Assembly: GCA_036872755.1 (NCBI GenBank)
Contig: JAVHNS010000023.1
Coordinates: forward strand, 61,273 to 125,272
Source: Orbilia blumenaviensis
Lineage: Eukaryota; Ascomycota; Orbiliomycetes; Orbiliales; Orbiliaceae
Length of the DNA stretch: 64,000 nt
Direction: 5' to 3'
Within the stretch, counting starts at the first letter, position 1. The number at the start of each line of letters is the position of its first letter. Both the position numbers and the translations under genes were made by a program. The notes under the pieces are model-generated. The model saw only the letters and a program-made list of their open reading frames with translations. It had not been told where the DNA came from and made no database searches. Shown piece after piece: positions 23,186 through 35,532 of this stretch.

Positions 23186-26100
23186 TTATTAATAAAAAAA
23201 TATTTAATTTTAATATTTATAAATTAAAATTATATTTAGTAAAATTATCTCTTTCTTTTTTTTTACATTAATAATGATTTTTATAATAGATATAGCAAAT
23301 TTTAAAAAAAAAATATTATTATTTTTTTATTTTAATAATCTTATAAATTATATTGGAATAGTTTTTGAAATTTATTAAATATAAATTAAATTTATATTTT
23401 ATAATTTAATAAATTACACAAAATATATATATAATTTAATTAAAATTATTAAAATATTTAAATATTATATAAATAAAAAATTTTTCCTTTTTTAATTAAA
23501 AATAATTTATTAATTATTTTTTTAATATTTTAAATAATTTTTAAAATTAAAAAATAAATAAATTATTTTTATAAATTTAAAAATTTTTAAAACAAAATAA
23601 TTTTTATTTTATTTTAATTATTTTAATTTTATTTTTAAAATTAAAAAAAATGAAAAAATATTTTTTATTAAAAATATTATAAAAATTTTTTATAAAAAAA
23701 AAATTATTAATAATTTAAATATTATATTTTTTAATATTATTATTTTTTATATAAATAAAATTATTAAAATTAATATATTTAAAAAAATTTTTGTTTTTAA
23801 TAATTTATATAATATTAAAAATAAATTTTTTTTTATATTAAATAAAAATAATTTAAAATATTTTTTAGATATAGAAAATGTTATAGTTATTATTGTAGTA
23901 TAAGAATTTTATATTTATTATTTTAATGTTTTAGTTATAATTATTAAAATTATTTAAATTATTATAAATTGTAAAATAATTAAAATGAAAAAATTATTAA
24001 AGAAATTTATTTTTTAATAATTAGAATTTATAAATATAAATTTTAATCTTAATTTAGTAGTTATATTAGTTATGATTAAGGTTTTGTATAAAGATTTGGA
24101 GATTAATAAGTTTATCCTGTAGTATGATTTATTTGAAAATATTAATAAGAATATTAAGAAAAAAGATCTTCAAAAAAACTTAAATAAAAAAAATATTGAA
24201 AAATAGTAGTATTAAGAAAAATTTTTAAAAAAGAAAATCAACAAAAAAGAAAGAAAAAGGGAAAGGTAAAAAACTTTTTATTAAATTTAAAAAATTTGGA
24301 AAAATAAAATAAATTTATTAAATTTTTTTTTTTTAATTATTTTAATTAGTATAATAAGATATTAATATTTTTTATTTTTAATAAATTAATAAAATAAATT
24401 GTTTATATATTTAAAAATTATAATATTCTATTAAATTTATAATAGAAATTATTATTAAGATTAAATTTTATATATTATTTTGAATATAATAAAAATTTGG
24501 TTTTTAAAGTATTTGATGAATTAATTAAAATTGTAGAATGAAAATATTATTTTAGAAATAAATTAATTAAATTATTTAATATAAATTTTTATATTTATAT
24601 ATAATAAGTAATTTTTAAAATTTTTGAATATATAAAAATAAAATTTAAATAAAAAAAGGTTATAATAATGTTAATTTTTAAATTATGTAAATTTAAATTA
24701 ATTATTATTAAAAATAAAAAGTAATAATTATTTATTAAAGATTAATTAATAAAAAGAAAATTTTTAATTTTAATAATAAATAAAAATTTAAAAATATTTT
24801 TAATTTTTAATAAATAGTATAATTTTATTTATTTAAAATATTTGAATAATAATAAAAATATTATTTAAATTAATTTAGAATAAGCAAAGGAAATTTATAA
24901 ATTTTATATATATAAAGTATGATTATTTTTAAATTTAATAAAAAAAAAATTTTTTATTTTTTTATTGATAATTTATAGGACACTTTTTTTAGATAATTTA
25001 AGGATTTATAAGATAATAGGTTTTTTAAGTTTAAAAGAATACTTAAAATTTATAAAAATTTATAGAAGTTATATTTTATAATTTTATGTCATAATGTAGT
25101 ATTTGAATTTTATATTATTATATTATTAAAATTTTTAAATTAATAATTTTTAAATTATTGTTTTTTTATACAAATAGTAAATAAATTATTAAAGAAATTA
25201 TTAAAATGAAAAATTTTAATATTAAATCAAAAAAAATATTTATAAATATAATTAATATAAAATATATTATTTTAATATATTATTTATTTTATTTAATAAT
25301 ATTATTATAAATTATATAATTAAATATACTCTATTATTATTATCTATAATTTATATAAAAACTATTTTAATCAAAATATTATATTATATTATAAATAATT
25401 ATATAATATTTTAATTTAAAAATAAATTTAATAATATATTATATTATAAATAAATTTTAAAATTAATTATAGAAATAATTATAATTTTAAATTTAATTAA
25501 TATATATATTTTTAAATATAAATAATATATTTTACATTTTTAAAATTAATAATAAAAAAAAATTAAAAAAATTATTAATAATAATTTTAAATTATTTTTA
25601 AATATAAATTATATATATAATTTAATCAACCAAAATTATATATTTTTTAATTTTAAAATAAAAATAAATAAATAGGATTTTTAATATAAATTATATAAAA
25701 AATTTTTAAATTATTTTAAAAAATTTTATTTTAAATTTTAATATTTTTTGTATATAAAAAGAAATATTTTTATCAATAAATTTTTTAAATTAATTATATT
25801 ATTATTTAATAAAAAAATATATATAATTAAAATTAAATTTATTAAAAAAATTTATAAATATAAAAATTATTTATTAAAAATTTTATATTTATAAATTAAA
25901 AAAAATATAAAAAATAAATAATATCAAAAAATTAAAATTTAAAATATTAATATAAATAAAAATATTAATATTTTATTTTTAAAATTTATAATTAATTAAA
26001 TTTAAAATAATATTAATTTAAAAAAAATATAAAATAAAATATAAAAAATTTAAATAATATATTTTTATTTTTTTAAAAAAAAATATAATATATTAATTTT

Positions 26101-26584
26101 TAATAATCTTCTTTATAATATATTAAAATTTTTATTTAAAAAATTTTTTATAATAGAAAATATATTAAATAAAAATTTTAAATAATTTTTTTTTAATAAT
26201 TATTTATATAAAGTTAATTATAATAATAAAATAAAACTATTATTTATTAATTTAAATAAAATAAATATAAACTAATTTAATTTTTTTTATTTTTCTTTTT
26301 TTTTAAAAAAACCTGTTTAGCAAAATTATAATTTAATTATTATTAGATTTTTTGTAATTTAAATAATTATTTATTTTTGGTGTGGTATTTATTATATAAT
26401 TAAGATTTCAATTATATAATGTATTAATTTATATATAAAAAATATATATATTTTATAATTTTTTTTACCAAAGGTGTTAATATATAATAAATTATATAAA
26501 AAATAAAATAATAAAAATAATTATTATATAATCATATTTTTATTTTAATATATTAAGTAATAATTAACTTCTTTTATAATTATT
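23186..26584. other. AT-rich DNA between two LTR-like repeats
   Basis: Probably the decayed interior of a retroelement on the + strand. Some A-rich runs look like ruined coding sequence (23860-25200), but I could not match any catalytic motif with confidence. Confidence 0.35.
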
Positions 26585-26890
26585 TTAAAAAATTTAGGTT
26601 GATTTAATTTTGCACTAATTTTTTTTATATATAGGTACATATTTTTTTTTAAAGAGTTATACTAATAATGAAATCTTTTTATGATTAAAATATTATAGAA
26701 TTGTAAGAATTCCATAGGATATAACTCTCAATTCATCATTTTTCTGTTTTTTTAATTTAAATCCTATCCATTACTTCACTCTGAATAATCCAAAAAAATT
26801 TTATTATATAATCTTTTTTTTTAATATTAATATTTTATCAATATTTTAATTTAATATTTAAAAATGTAGTAAATCCCTTACTACAACAAT
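26585..26890 (+). repeat. LTR-like repeat, copy 2, with 3' module
   Basis: 26585-26796 matches 22972-23185; 26797-26881 matches 22797-22890. The end TACTACAACA is also found at 41709-41718. A less mutated patch lies at 26705-26790. Confidence 0.5.
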
Positions 26891-27018
26891 ATTATTTATT
26901 AATTTTAAATAATATAAATCTTTAATAATTATTTTTATAAAAAAAAATTTTAAATAATTATATTTATAAATTTTTAGTTTTTTTTAATTTTTTAAATGTT
27001 AAATTTTAATTTTCTAAT

Positions 27019-27187
27019 TGTAAGGGATATACGTAACAGGCTCATAGCCGGGTTTGTCTGTACTGCTTTATAAATAAAAAGTATAATATATTATTATTTA
27101 TATATATAATTAATTATTAATTATATAAATATAAATTTATATATATATTAATATATATATATATAATATTAAATTTATATTATTATA
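27019..27187 (+). repeat. Copia 5' LTR (copy B)
   Basis: Starts TGTAAGGGATATACGTAACA and keeps a GC-normal run CTCATAGCCGGGTTTGTCTG that is mutated in the 3' LTR. TATAAATA at about 27070 is a candidate TATA box. Preceded by CTAAT. Confidence 0.85.
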
Positions 27188-30100
27188 TATTATCAACATT
27201 ATTTTTAAATTATTAAAAAAATTTTTATAATATATATTATTATATATTTTAAATCTTATTATAAATATTAATTTAAAATATATTTAATTTTTAAAACTTA
27301 TTTTTATTTAAAAAATTTATTTATATACATATAAATATAAATATTTACCTCTCAAAATATAAATTATTATTTAATAATAATAATTATTATAATTAATATA
27401 AATAAATTATATTGTTCTTATATTTTTAATTAAAATACAATTATATTTTATTAAATTTTATTATAAATATATTAATAAAATTTTTAATTAATATTTCTAT
27501 AATTTTATTTTTAATTAAAATTTTTAATTTTATTAATTTAATTTTTATAATTAAAATAATTAAAATTATAATTAAATAATATATACAATAATTTGTATAT
27601 AAAATTATTTATTTAATAATTTTTAAATTTAAATTTATAAAAATAATATAAAATAATAAAATATATTTTAAATTTAATAATTATATTATTATAAATATAT
27701 TAAAAATATATTTTTAATATTTTTTTATTAAAATTAAAAATTTTAATATATATATAAATATATAAAAATATTTTAAAAGTATTATAAATATATAAAAAAA
27801 ATATTATAAATTTATAATTAAAAAATTTAAAAATTTTATTTTTATAAATATAGCATTTAATATTTTTTGTATAATTTTAAATATAGTTATTAAATTTTTT
27901 ATTTAATTATTTATTAACACTATACTTTTTAATAAAAAAATAAAATAAATTTTTAATAATTTTAAAATTTTATTATTTTATAATTTATTTATAAAAAAAA
28001 ATATAAAGAATATTTAAAAAAATATTATTAAGTTAAAATAAAAAATTGGTATTTTTTAAAATATATTAAAAATATTAAACCTAATAATAATTATAATATT
28101 TAATATTAAAAAAATAAAAAAATATAGATGTACTATAGATTTAGATATATAATCAAACTTAAATTAAATAAATAAAAAAATTTATATTGATAATAATTAA
28201 TAGATTTTAAATTTTAAAAATAAATTATATTTTAAATTTAAATAGAAAGGGATTATATATTTTTTATATTTTATTTATAATAAAATTAATTATTTAAAAA
28301 AAAAAATATTAAATAAAATATATATATTTAAAATTTTAAGATTATAAAATTAAAATTAAGATTAATATTTGTTTTATTGTGTAAGAATTATGTAGTATAT
28401 ATATTTTTTATATTATAAATATTATAAATAAAATAATAAGTAATATTATTTTATTTATATAATATTTAAATTTAAAAATAAATAATTGATTTTGTAAGAA
28501 TTTAATTTTATTTATTAAAAATATATATATACTTTTTTTTAAAAAAAAATATATATAATTAAAAAATAATTTTATTATATTAATTAAAAAATATAAATAA
28601 ATTATAATTATAATTTTTATTATTGTTTTAAATATACAAAAAATTCTTTATATATTTTAAATAATACTAAATTTTTATTTTATTATAAAATTAATAAATA
28701 AAGATATAAATATATAATTTAAATTTCATAGAGTTTTTAGTAAAAAAAAAAATTATTTAATAATAAAATCTTTTTTTAATTTTAATGTAGGATTTTATAT
28801 ATTGAAAAATATTATTAAATTTATAATGGAGAAATAAAATAGTATTTTTTTTTTAAAATTTTAATTTTAATAGTAATAGTAAAATTTTAAAATTTTTTAA
28901 TTACTATTTTTATAATTAAAATAATAAATATGTTATAATAGTATAGAAAATTAAATTATACAAATTAAAAAATAATACATAAAATTATAATTTAAGTTAA
29001 AATAATATTATTGTTTAATAAATAAAATAATTTAATTTATAAATTTTATATTTTAAAAAAAAAAATATTATATATTAAAATATAAATTTTTTTATTAATA
29101 AGAAAATATAATTTTTTAAATATATTTATATAAATATAATAAATTTATTCAAAATTACATCTTTACATAAATAATATTTAAATTCTATAAATAAATTATA
29201 TAAATAAATAAAATATATATTTATAATTATAAATAAAATTATTAAAATAAAATAAATATATTTTTTTATATAAAAAAATAAATATTAAGTTTGTTTTATA
29301 TAATTTATTATATAGATGAAAAGGAAATTTAATTTTAATTTTAAAATTATAATTGTATGAATAGATAATATAAAAAAAATTTTATAAACAAAAATTTAAA
29401 AATTTTATTTTAAATATAATATAAAAATTAAAATTTTTATTTTATATGTAAATAGAATGGAATTATAAAATATATAATTAAAATTATATAAAAATTAGTA
29501 TTTATTATACTTATAAAATTAAAGTTATTTGAAATTTTTTAGTTTAAAACATTTTTTATAATTTATATTATAAATAATTAATTAATTATTTTAAAATTTA
29601 TATTTTTATACAAATAGTTTATTAGTTCAAAAATAGAATATAATTGTTTATATTTATTTAAATATTTTATATATATTACCATATTTAAAAAATAAAAGTA
29701 AAAATTTTTTAATTAATATTCTATATAAAAAGATATTTTTTTAAATTATATAATAATTCTTAAATAATACAAAATCTAAAATTTATAAAAATATATAATT
29801 TTAATTATATAAAATATTATATTTATTAAAAACTTTACATTTATAAAAAAAAACTTTAATATATATTTTGTTAATAAATAATATTAAAAAAAACTTAATA
29901 TTAATATTAATTTATTAATCCCAATATTTTTAAATTTTAAAAATATAATATTAATAAAAAATTTAAAAAAAAAATTGTATAATAATTAAAAAATATATCT
30001 TAATATTTTATTTATTAAAAATCTTATACTCATATAATTAAATTTTTTAATTTTTATTAATAATTTTATATTTAATATTTAAAATTCTAAGGAAAATAAT

Positions 30101-30879
30101 AAAGATATTACAATTTTTATAAATAAAATTATAAAAAAATAAATCATTTTATAAAAAAATAATAAATTATAAAAAATTAATATAATTATAAAAATATTTA
30201 TAAATTTTTATAAATTTAAGGCTATATATGTATTTTATATAATTATAACAAAACATTTTAATAATAAAAATTTAATAAATATAATTATTATATTTATAAT
30301 AGTAAATAATATAGTAATTAATTTTAATTTATTTTAATTTTATAAGAAAATTATAATCTTAATTAAAATAAAAGAGTGGGGTAAAGTTATATATAAAAAA
30401 ATCAATTTATTATATAAAAATAAAATATAATATAAATTTTTAGAAATATTATTTAAAATAAAACCAATAAATATATATTAAATTTTTACTTATAAATATA
30501 TAAAAAATAAAATTTTATATAAAGTAAGATTTATAATAAAAAAATATAAACAAAAATTTAATATATATTATATAAATATTTATAATAAATTTATATATAG
30601 TATATATATTATTAATTCTAATTATAATTTTAAATTTAAAAATTTATTAATTAAATATTAAAACAACTTTTTTTAATATTATTTTATTTAAATTAAAATA
30701 AATTATTATAATTATATTAAAAAATTATATAATTAGAAATAAAGTAAAAGCATTTTTATTATTTAAATTTTTGTATAAAAATAAACTTTATATTTATAAA
30801 ATAACAATTTATATAATATCTTTTTAAATAAAAATTTTTTATTCAAAATAAAAATAAGTTTAGTAAATAAATATTTTTA

Positions 30880-31645
30880 TATTATAAATAGTATAATAAT
30901 TATTATTTATATTAACAATTTTTTTATAATATATAAAATAAAAAAAGTTTTTATACTATACTATAAAATTAAAAATATAAATAAAATTAAATAATTTTTA
31001 AAATTATAAATTATATATAATTATATTAATAAAATTATATAAATTAATTAAAAAGAATATTATAAAAATATATTTAATTAATTTAATATCTTTAATCAAA
31101 AAATAAAATTAAATTTTATAAATTTAAATATATAATTATTAAAAAATGATAAATAATTATTACTAAAAAAAAAATATATATATAATTTTATTAAAATATA
31201 TTAAAATTTTTTATATATATTATTTAAAATAGCAAAATTAATTTAGTTTATATTATAATTAAATTAGGATAATATTCCTATACACTTACCAAAAAATATT
31301 AAAAAATTATAATATAAATATATTAATATTTAAATACAATTTATAAATATATTTTATATTATAATCAAAATAATATTAAAAAAAAACAATTATTATTAAT
31401 ATTTAAAAAATATAGTAATATAAATTAAATATAAATTTACAATTTAAAATTAATAATTTGTAAGTTTATTTTAAGATATGTATATTATTTAGTAAGTAAT
31501 ATTATTTTATAATCAAATAAATTATAAAAATTTATTATAAATTTTTTTATTAAAATTGAAATAATTATTTTAAATTATGTAGATTATAAGAGTATATAAT
31601 TATAAAAATTATTAGAATTTATATTTATATAATTTATATTTAATA
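30880..31645 (+). pseudogene. Copia pol remnant: reverse transcriptase and RNase H
   Basis: The polymerase site Y-x-D-D is represented by Tyr-Ile-Asn-Asn at 30908-30919, where both Asp codons have changed by G-to-A. Downstream, in the same general frame, FKIKNINKIK and later KEYYKNIFN then FNI follow the order of the Copia RT C-terminal part. At about 31455-31640 a series YVYYLV, then SNK, KIEI and KLLEF follows the spacing of the Copia RNase H region; the usual Trp before Ser is a stop. Many codons are TAA or TAG. The protein would have copied element RNA into DNA; here it is dead. The Copia copy on the - strand (42053-44682) aligns with it but lacks the RT active site. Confidence 0.8.
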
Positions 31646-32845
31646 TATTTATCTACCTTTTATAATGTTATATATAAATAATATTTTAATTATAATTATA
31701 AATATTATAAATAAAAATTAATAATGGTTTAAATATTATAATATTTAATATTTTTAAATATATAATAAATTTAAAAAACATATTTTTAAATTTATATATT
31801 TAAAATGCAAAAATTTTATAATTGATGTTATAATAAAACTTTTATATTTATAAATATATAATTATTTATTTAATAATATATAATTATTTTAAAATTAAAA
31901 AAATAAAAACAAATTTTATTTTTATATATATAAAATTAAGAGAATTAAAATTTTTAAATTTTAAAATAAATAAAATTAATAAAAAAAAATGAAATAAAAA
32001 ACAAATTTTTATAAAAACTAGATAAAATTTAAAATTGTTTTAAATGTAGTGTGGAAATTTTGTAATTTATATATTATAATTAGTAATGATTTATGTATAG
32101 AATTATAGAATAATTTATATATTTATTTTTATATAAATATGAATTATATTATTTTACAGATTTTATAAAATTAATTTTCTATTTGTTGTATTTAATAAAG
32201 TTTATATTATATTAAGTATATTAATAATTTATTAATTAGTAATAGGGATAATTGGGATAATTAATATAATTATCATTGTAGTAAATATAATAATAAAAAT
32301 AAAAAAAAAATTATTATAAATAAAATAATAAAAACAAATATTATAAAAATAAATATTAAATTAATATTTAAAATTATTATATTTAAGTATATAAATAAAT
32401 AAGGAAATTAAAATATTATTATATTTATAATATTAATAAACTTTTATAAAATTCTAATTATAATATAATTATTATTGATAAAAAAAAAATTATTAAGTAT
32501 TATATTATAAATTATATTGGTTAGTATATGAAATATAAGTATAAATTTATAAAATAATAATTTAATAATGTTATATATTATTATATATAATAATAAATTA
32601 AAAAAAATTATAAATCATATAATTACATTTAAAATTTTTATTTATGATAAAATTTTTAATATTATAATTTTATAAAATTTAATTAATCATATTTATAAAA
32701 TTATAATATAAAAAATAATATTTTATTTTAAATATATTTTATATTTATTTTTATATAATAAATATATTTTTTAAATTTTATAATAAATATTATTATATAT
32801 ATATAATTTAAATTATAATAATATTAATATTATATTATATAAATA

Positions 32846-33200
32846 CTAGGAGGCCGCTGCGCAGCACTCAAACCCGACTGCAGCATCTAGATCATATCTC
32901 CACTAATAATAATAGCGCATATTCACTCATAACCAAAAGATGTTTAAATTTTAAAGATAAAACCCAGTTTATAAACGAAACTCAGTTTATAGACAAAAAC
33001 CCAGTCTCGACGAGACCACAAGAGTGCCAAGACCGGAAAAAATGCCAAGACTTGAAAAACCCCATACAAATTTGTATGGGAAAATTTCAAAAAACTTTTC
33101 TCTAAGTTCGCCAAAAACAACACATTTTTTGGCAGGTCTGGTATGGATCGCGCCTCGCGCTGGTTCAACTCTAACCCTCCTGCAATACTGCAGTCGGGCA
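32846..33200 (-). mobile_element. Helitron-like element, family A short form, best preserved copy
   Basis: A 355-bp element of normal base composition in a background of very low GC. On the - strand it starts TGCCCGACTGCA with hairpin CTGCA-GTAT-TGCAG and continues GGAGGGTTAGAGTTGAACC. It has the perfect palindrome CCCATACAAATTTGTATGGG at 33061-33080. It ends with TGCAGTCGGG (inverted copy of the start), the hairpin GCTGCGCAGC, and CTAG. A + strand flank is A at 32845 and T at 33201. Removing it restores the uninterrupted sequence seen in the adjacent duplicate. The 85-codon - strand frame from its first ATG is not supported by other copies as a gene. Confidence 0.95.
33061..33080. promoter_or_regulatory. 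Perfect 20-bp palindrome conserved in families A and B
   Basis: CCCATACAAATTTGTATGGG, about 120 bases from the element's 5' end. The identical palindrome lies at 41882-41901 in a family B element. Possible protein-binding site or cruciform; function is inference. Confidence 0.7.
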
Positions 33201-34414
33201 TAATAATTAAAATTATTAATAATTATATTTATAAAATTACAATATAAAAAATAATAATTTATTTTAAATATATTTTATATTTATTTTTATATAATAAATA
33301 TATTTTTTAAATTTTATAATAAATATTATTATATATATATAATTTAAATTATAATAATATTAATATTATATTATATAAATATAATAATTAAAATTATTAA
33401 TAATTATATTAAAATATATTAATTTATTTAAATTATTAATTATTATTAAAGTTATAAAAATATTAATATTAATAATTATATTATTATTATTAATATTATT
33501 TATAACATCACCAACATATAAAATACTTATAATTTCAAAAATATTATTAATTTTTTTTATATTATTAATATTATTATTATTATATTTACATTTATTAACA
33601 ATAATAATTATAATAATTAAATAGTATAAAAAATAAAAACAAAAATTATTTTAATAAAAACTAAAATTATAAATATAAAAAATTTATATTAATATAAAAT
33701 AATAAAAAAGAAAAAAATTTTATAAATATAAAAATGAAAATTATTAATTAAATATTTATTTTATATATATTATAAAAATTTAAAATATATTATATTAATT
33801 ATAAAATTATATAACTTAAAATTATAAATAATATTTATAAAATTTATATTATATAAATTATAAAAACTATAAAATTGTATAATTTTATAAATATAATTAT
33901 TAATATTTATAATATAAATTGTATAAAATTATATAATAATTTATATAATAATTTATATATATAACTTTTATAATATATAAATAATTAATATTAATTATAA
34001 TATATAAAATTTATATATATAAATATATAATTTATATTAATAATATTATAATTATATTAATTATTAAAATTTTAAAATATTTTTTTTATATATAATTTAA
34101 CATTTTATAATTTGTAATATATAAAATATATATAAATATAAAATTATTAAAATTAAAATTTAAAGATTTAATAGATTTGGTAAAATTTTTTATTATTTAT
34201 AAATTTTCTTATGTTTTTCTAAAAAAGTTATAAGATTATAAAAGTATAAATTAATATTGTATTTTATAATAATAATAATTTTATAATAAAAAAACTAATT
34301 ATTCAATTTTATTAATATAATTTAAATTTATATTATAAAATTAATTGGTTTATATGTTTTATAAATTATATATTTAAATATTATATTACTTATAATTATT
34401 ATAATAAATGAAAA

Positions 34415-34587
34415 TATAAGGGATATATGTAATAAATTTATAATTAAATTTATTTATATTATTTTATAAATAGAAAGTATAATATATTATTATTTATATA
34501 TATAATCAATCATCAACTATATAAACACAGATTTATATACATATCAATACACATATATATGTATAGTACTGAGCTTATATCATTACA
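34415..34587 (+). repeat. Copia 3' LTR (copy B)
   Basis: Matches the 5' LTR at 27019-27187. Starts TATAAGGGATATATGTAATA and ends CTTATATCATTACA, followed by CTAAT. The 5' half is strongly AT-shifted, while the right half keeps more C and G than the 5' LTR. Confidence 0.85.
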
Positions 34588-34609
34588 CTAATTTATTAAA
34601 TTTTTGTAA

Positions 34610-35532
34610 TGCCCGACTGCATTTATGCAGGAGGGTTAAAGTTGAACCAGCGCGAGGCGCGATCCTACCCAGACCTGCCAAAAAATGTATTGTTTTTAAC
34701 AAACTTAAAATTTTTTTTTTTTGATTTTTGCCATACAAATTTATATGAGATTTTTAAAATCTTAACACTATTTTCAAATCTTGGCAAAAAATTACTAAGA
34801 ACTTTTTAAAAAATTGCAAAATTGAATTCAGAATTTATACTCACCATTTTTATATTTTTAAATCTATAACTCTAGAATTTTAATATACTCTTCTTTAACT
34901 ATTTATCTAGCTTTAATTAAGCAAACAAGTCTCTAACTATTATTTTTACATTTTTTTTATTTTTTTTTAATTAAATCACTTTTAGCAAAATCACAGTCAC
35001 ATAACTATTTTCAACATCAAAACTTTTTTTATCAATTTTTATTTTAAATTTAATTTAATTTAATTTTTACATGCAAAATGATCACGTGATATATAAAAAA
35101 AGTAACATCACAAAATCTTTTGAACTAAAATTAAATAAAATAAAATTTAAATAAAAAATAATTTTAACGTCAAAAATAATCACATAATCACATACAAAAG
35201 TTATATTAAAATTATATTAATTATTACATTAATTATTATATTAGTTATTATATTAATTATTATATTAGTTATTATATTAGTTATTATATTAGTTATTATA
35301 TTAGTTATTATATTAATTGTTATATTAATTATTATATTAGTTATTATATTAGTTATTATATTAGTTATTATATTAATTGTTATATTAATTATTATATTAA
35401 TGGTTATATTAATTATTGTATTAGTTGTTATATTAATTATTGTATTAGTTGTTATATTAATGATTATATTATATATTCATTTAAAATCAAGATGCTGCAG
35501 TCGGGTTTGAGTGCTGCGCAGCAGCCTCCTAG
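34610..35532 (+). mobile_element. Helitron-like element, family A medium form, complete
   Basis: 923 bp. Starts TGCCCGACTGCA with hairpin CTGCA-TTTA-TGCAG after A at 34609, 22 bases beyond the Copia 3' LTR. Order inside: AGCGCGAGGCGCGATCC; a decayed palindrome (CATACAAATTTATATGAG); CACGTG/GCATGC-type modules near 35010 and 35070; a 12-bp array at 35205-35480; TGCAGTCGGG; GCTGCGCAGC; CTCCTAG; then T. This is one of the clearest medium copies. A 66-codon frame starts at the ATG created by the flanking A plus the element's TG. Confidence 0.93.
35205..35480. repeat. 12-bp array, units AATTATTATATT and AGTTATTATATT
   Basis: About 22 units, inverted relative to 10940-11175 as expected from the opposite orientation of the element. 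Confidence 0.9.

Larger units (their letters stand above)
32665..33381. repeat. 181-bp tandem duplication split by a Helitron-like insertion
   Basis: 32665-32845 and 33201-33381 are nearly identical except for the first 25 bases or so. The insertion 32846-33200 lies exactly at the end of the first copy. The second copy runs through the same point uninterrupted (33381/33382). Confidence 0.9.
27019..34587 (+). mobile_element. Complete Copia LTR retrotransposon fossil (copy B)
   Basis: LTRs at 27019-27187 and 34415-34587 start with TG or TA and end in TATA or TACA. A 5-bp direct repeat CTAAT lies immediately outside both (27014-27018 and 34588-34592), as expected of retroviral-type integration. 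Between them are a leader and gag region shared with 15921-17515, and a pol remnant with reverse transcriptase and RNase H motifs at 30880-31645. Order RT then RNase H at the 3' end without a following integrase fits Copia. The 7569 bp include a 355-bp Helitron-like insertion and a 181-bp duplication. All frames are broken, mostly by changes giving A or T. Confidence 0.85.

Noticed and set aside
33150..33180. GGTTCAACTCT as a tRNA B box, suggesting a SINE
   Set aside because: No A box at the right distance and no T-arm pairing; the ends are those of a Helitron-like element.
32665..33381. The 181-bp flanking direct repeats as LTRs or a long target duplication of the 355-bp element
   Set aside because: Other copies of the same element lack such flanks; the second unit shows an uninterrupted junction, so a pre-existing tandem duplication is simpler.
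32944..34809. Similar frames (NQREARS, PDLPKN) at the 5' ends of Helitron-like copies, starting at an ATG formed by the flanking A plus element TG
   Set aside because: Conserved only because the DNA is conserved. In the copy at 19109 the 5-base hairpin deletion shifts the frame from that ATG, and in family B the frame stops at the fourth codon.
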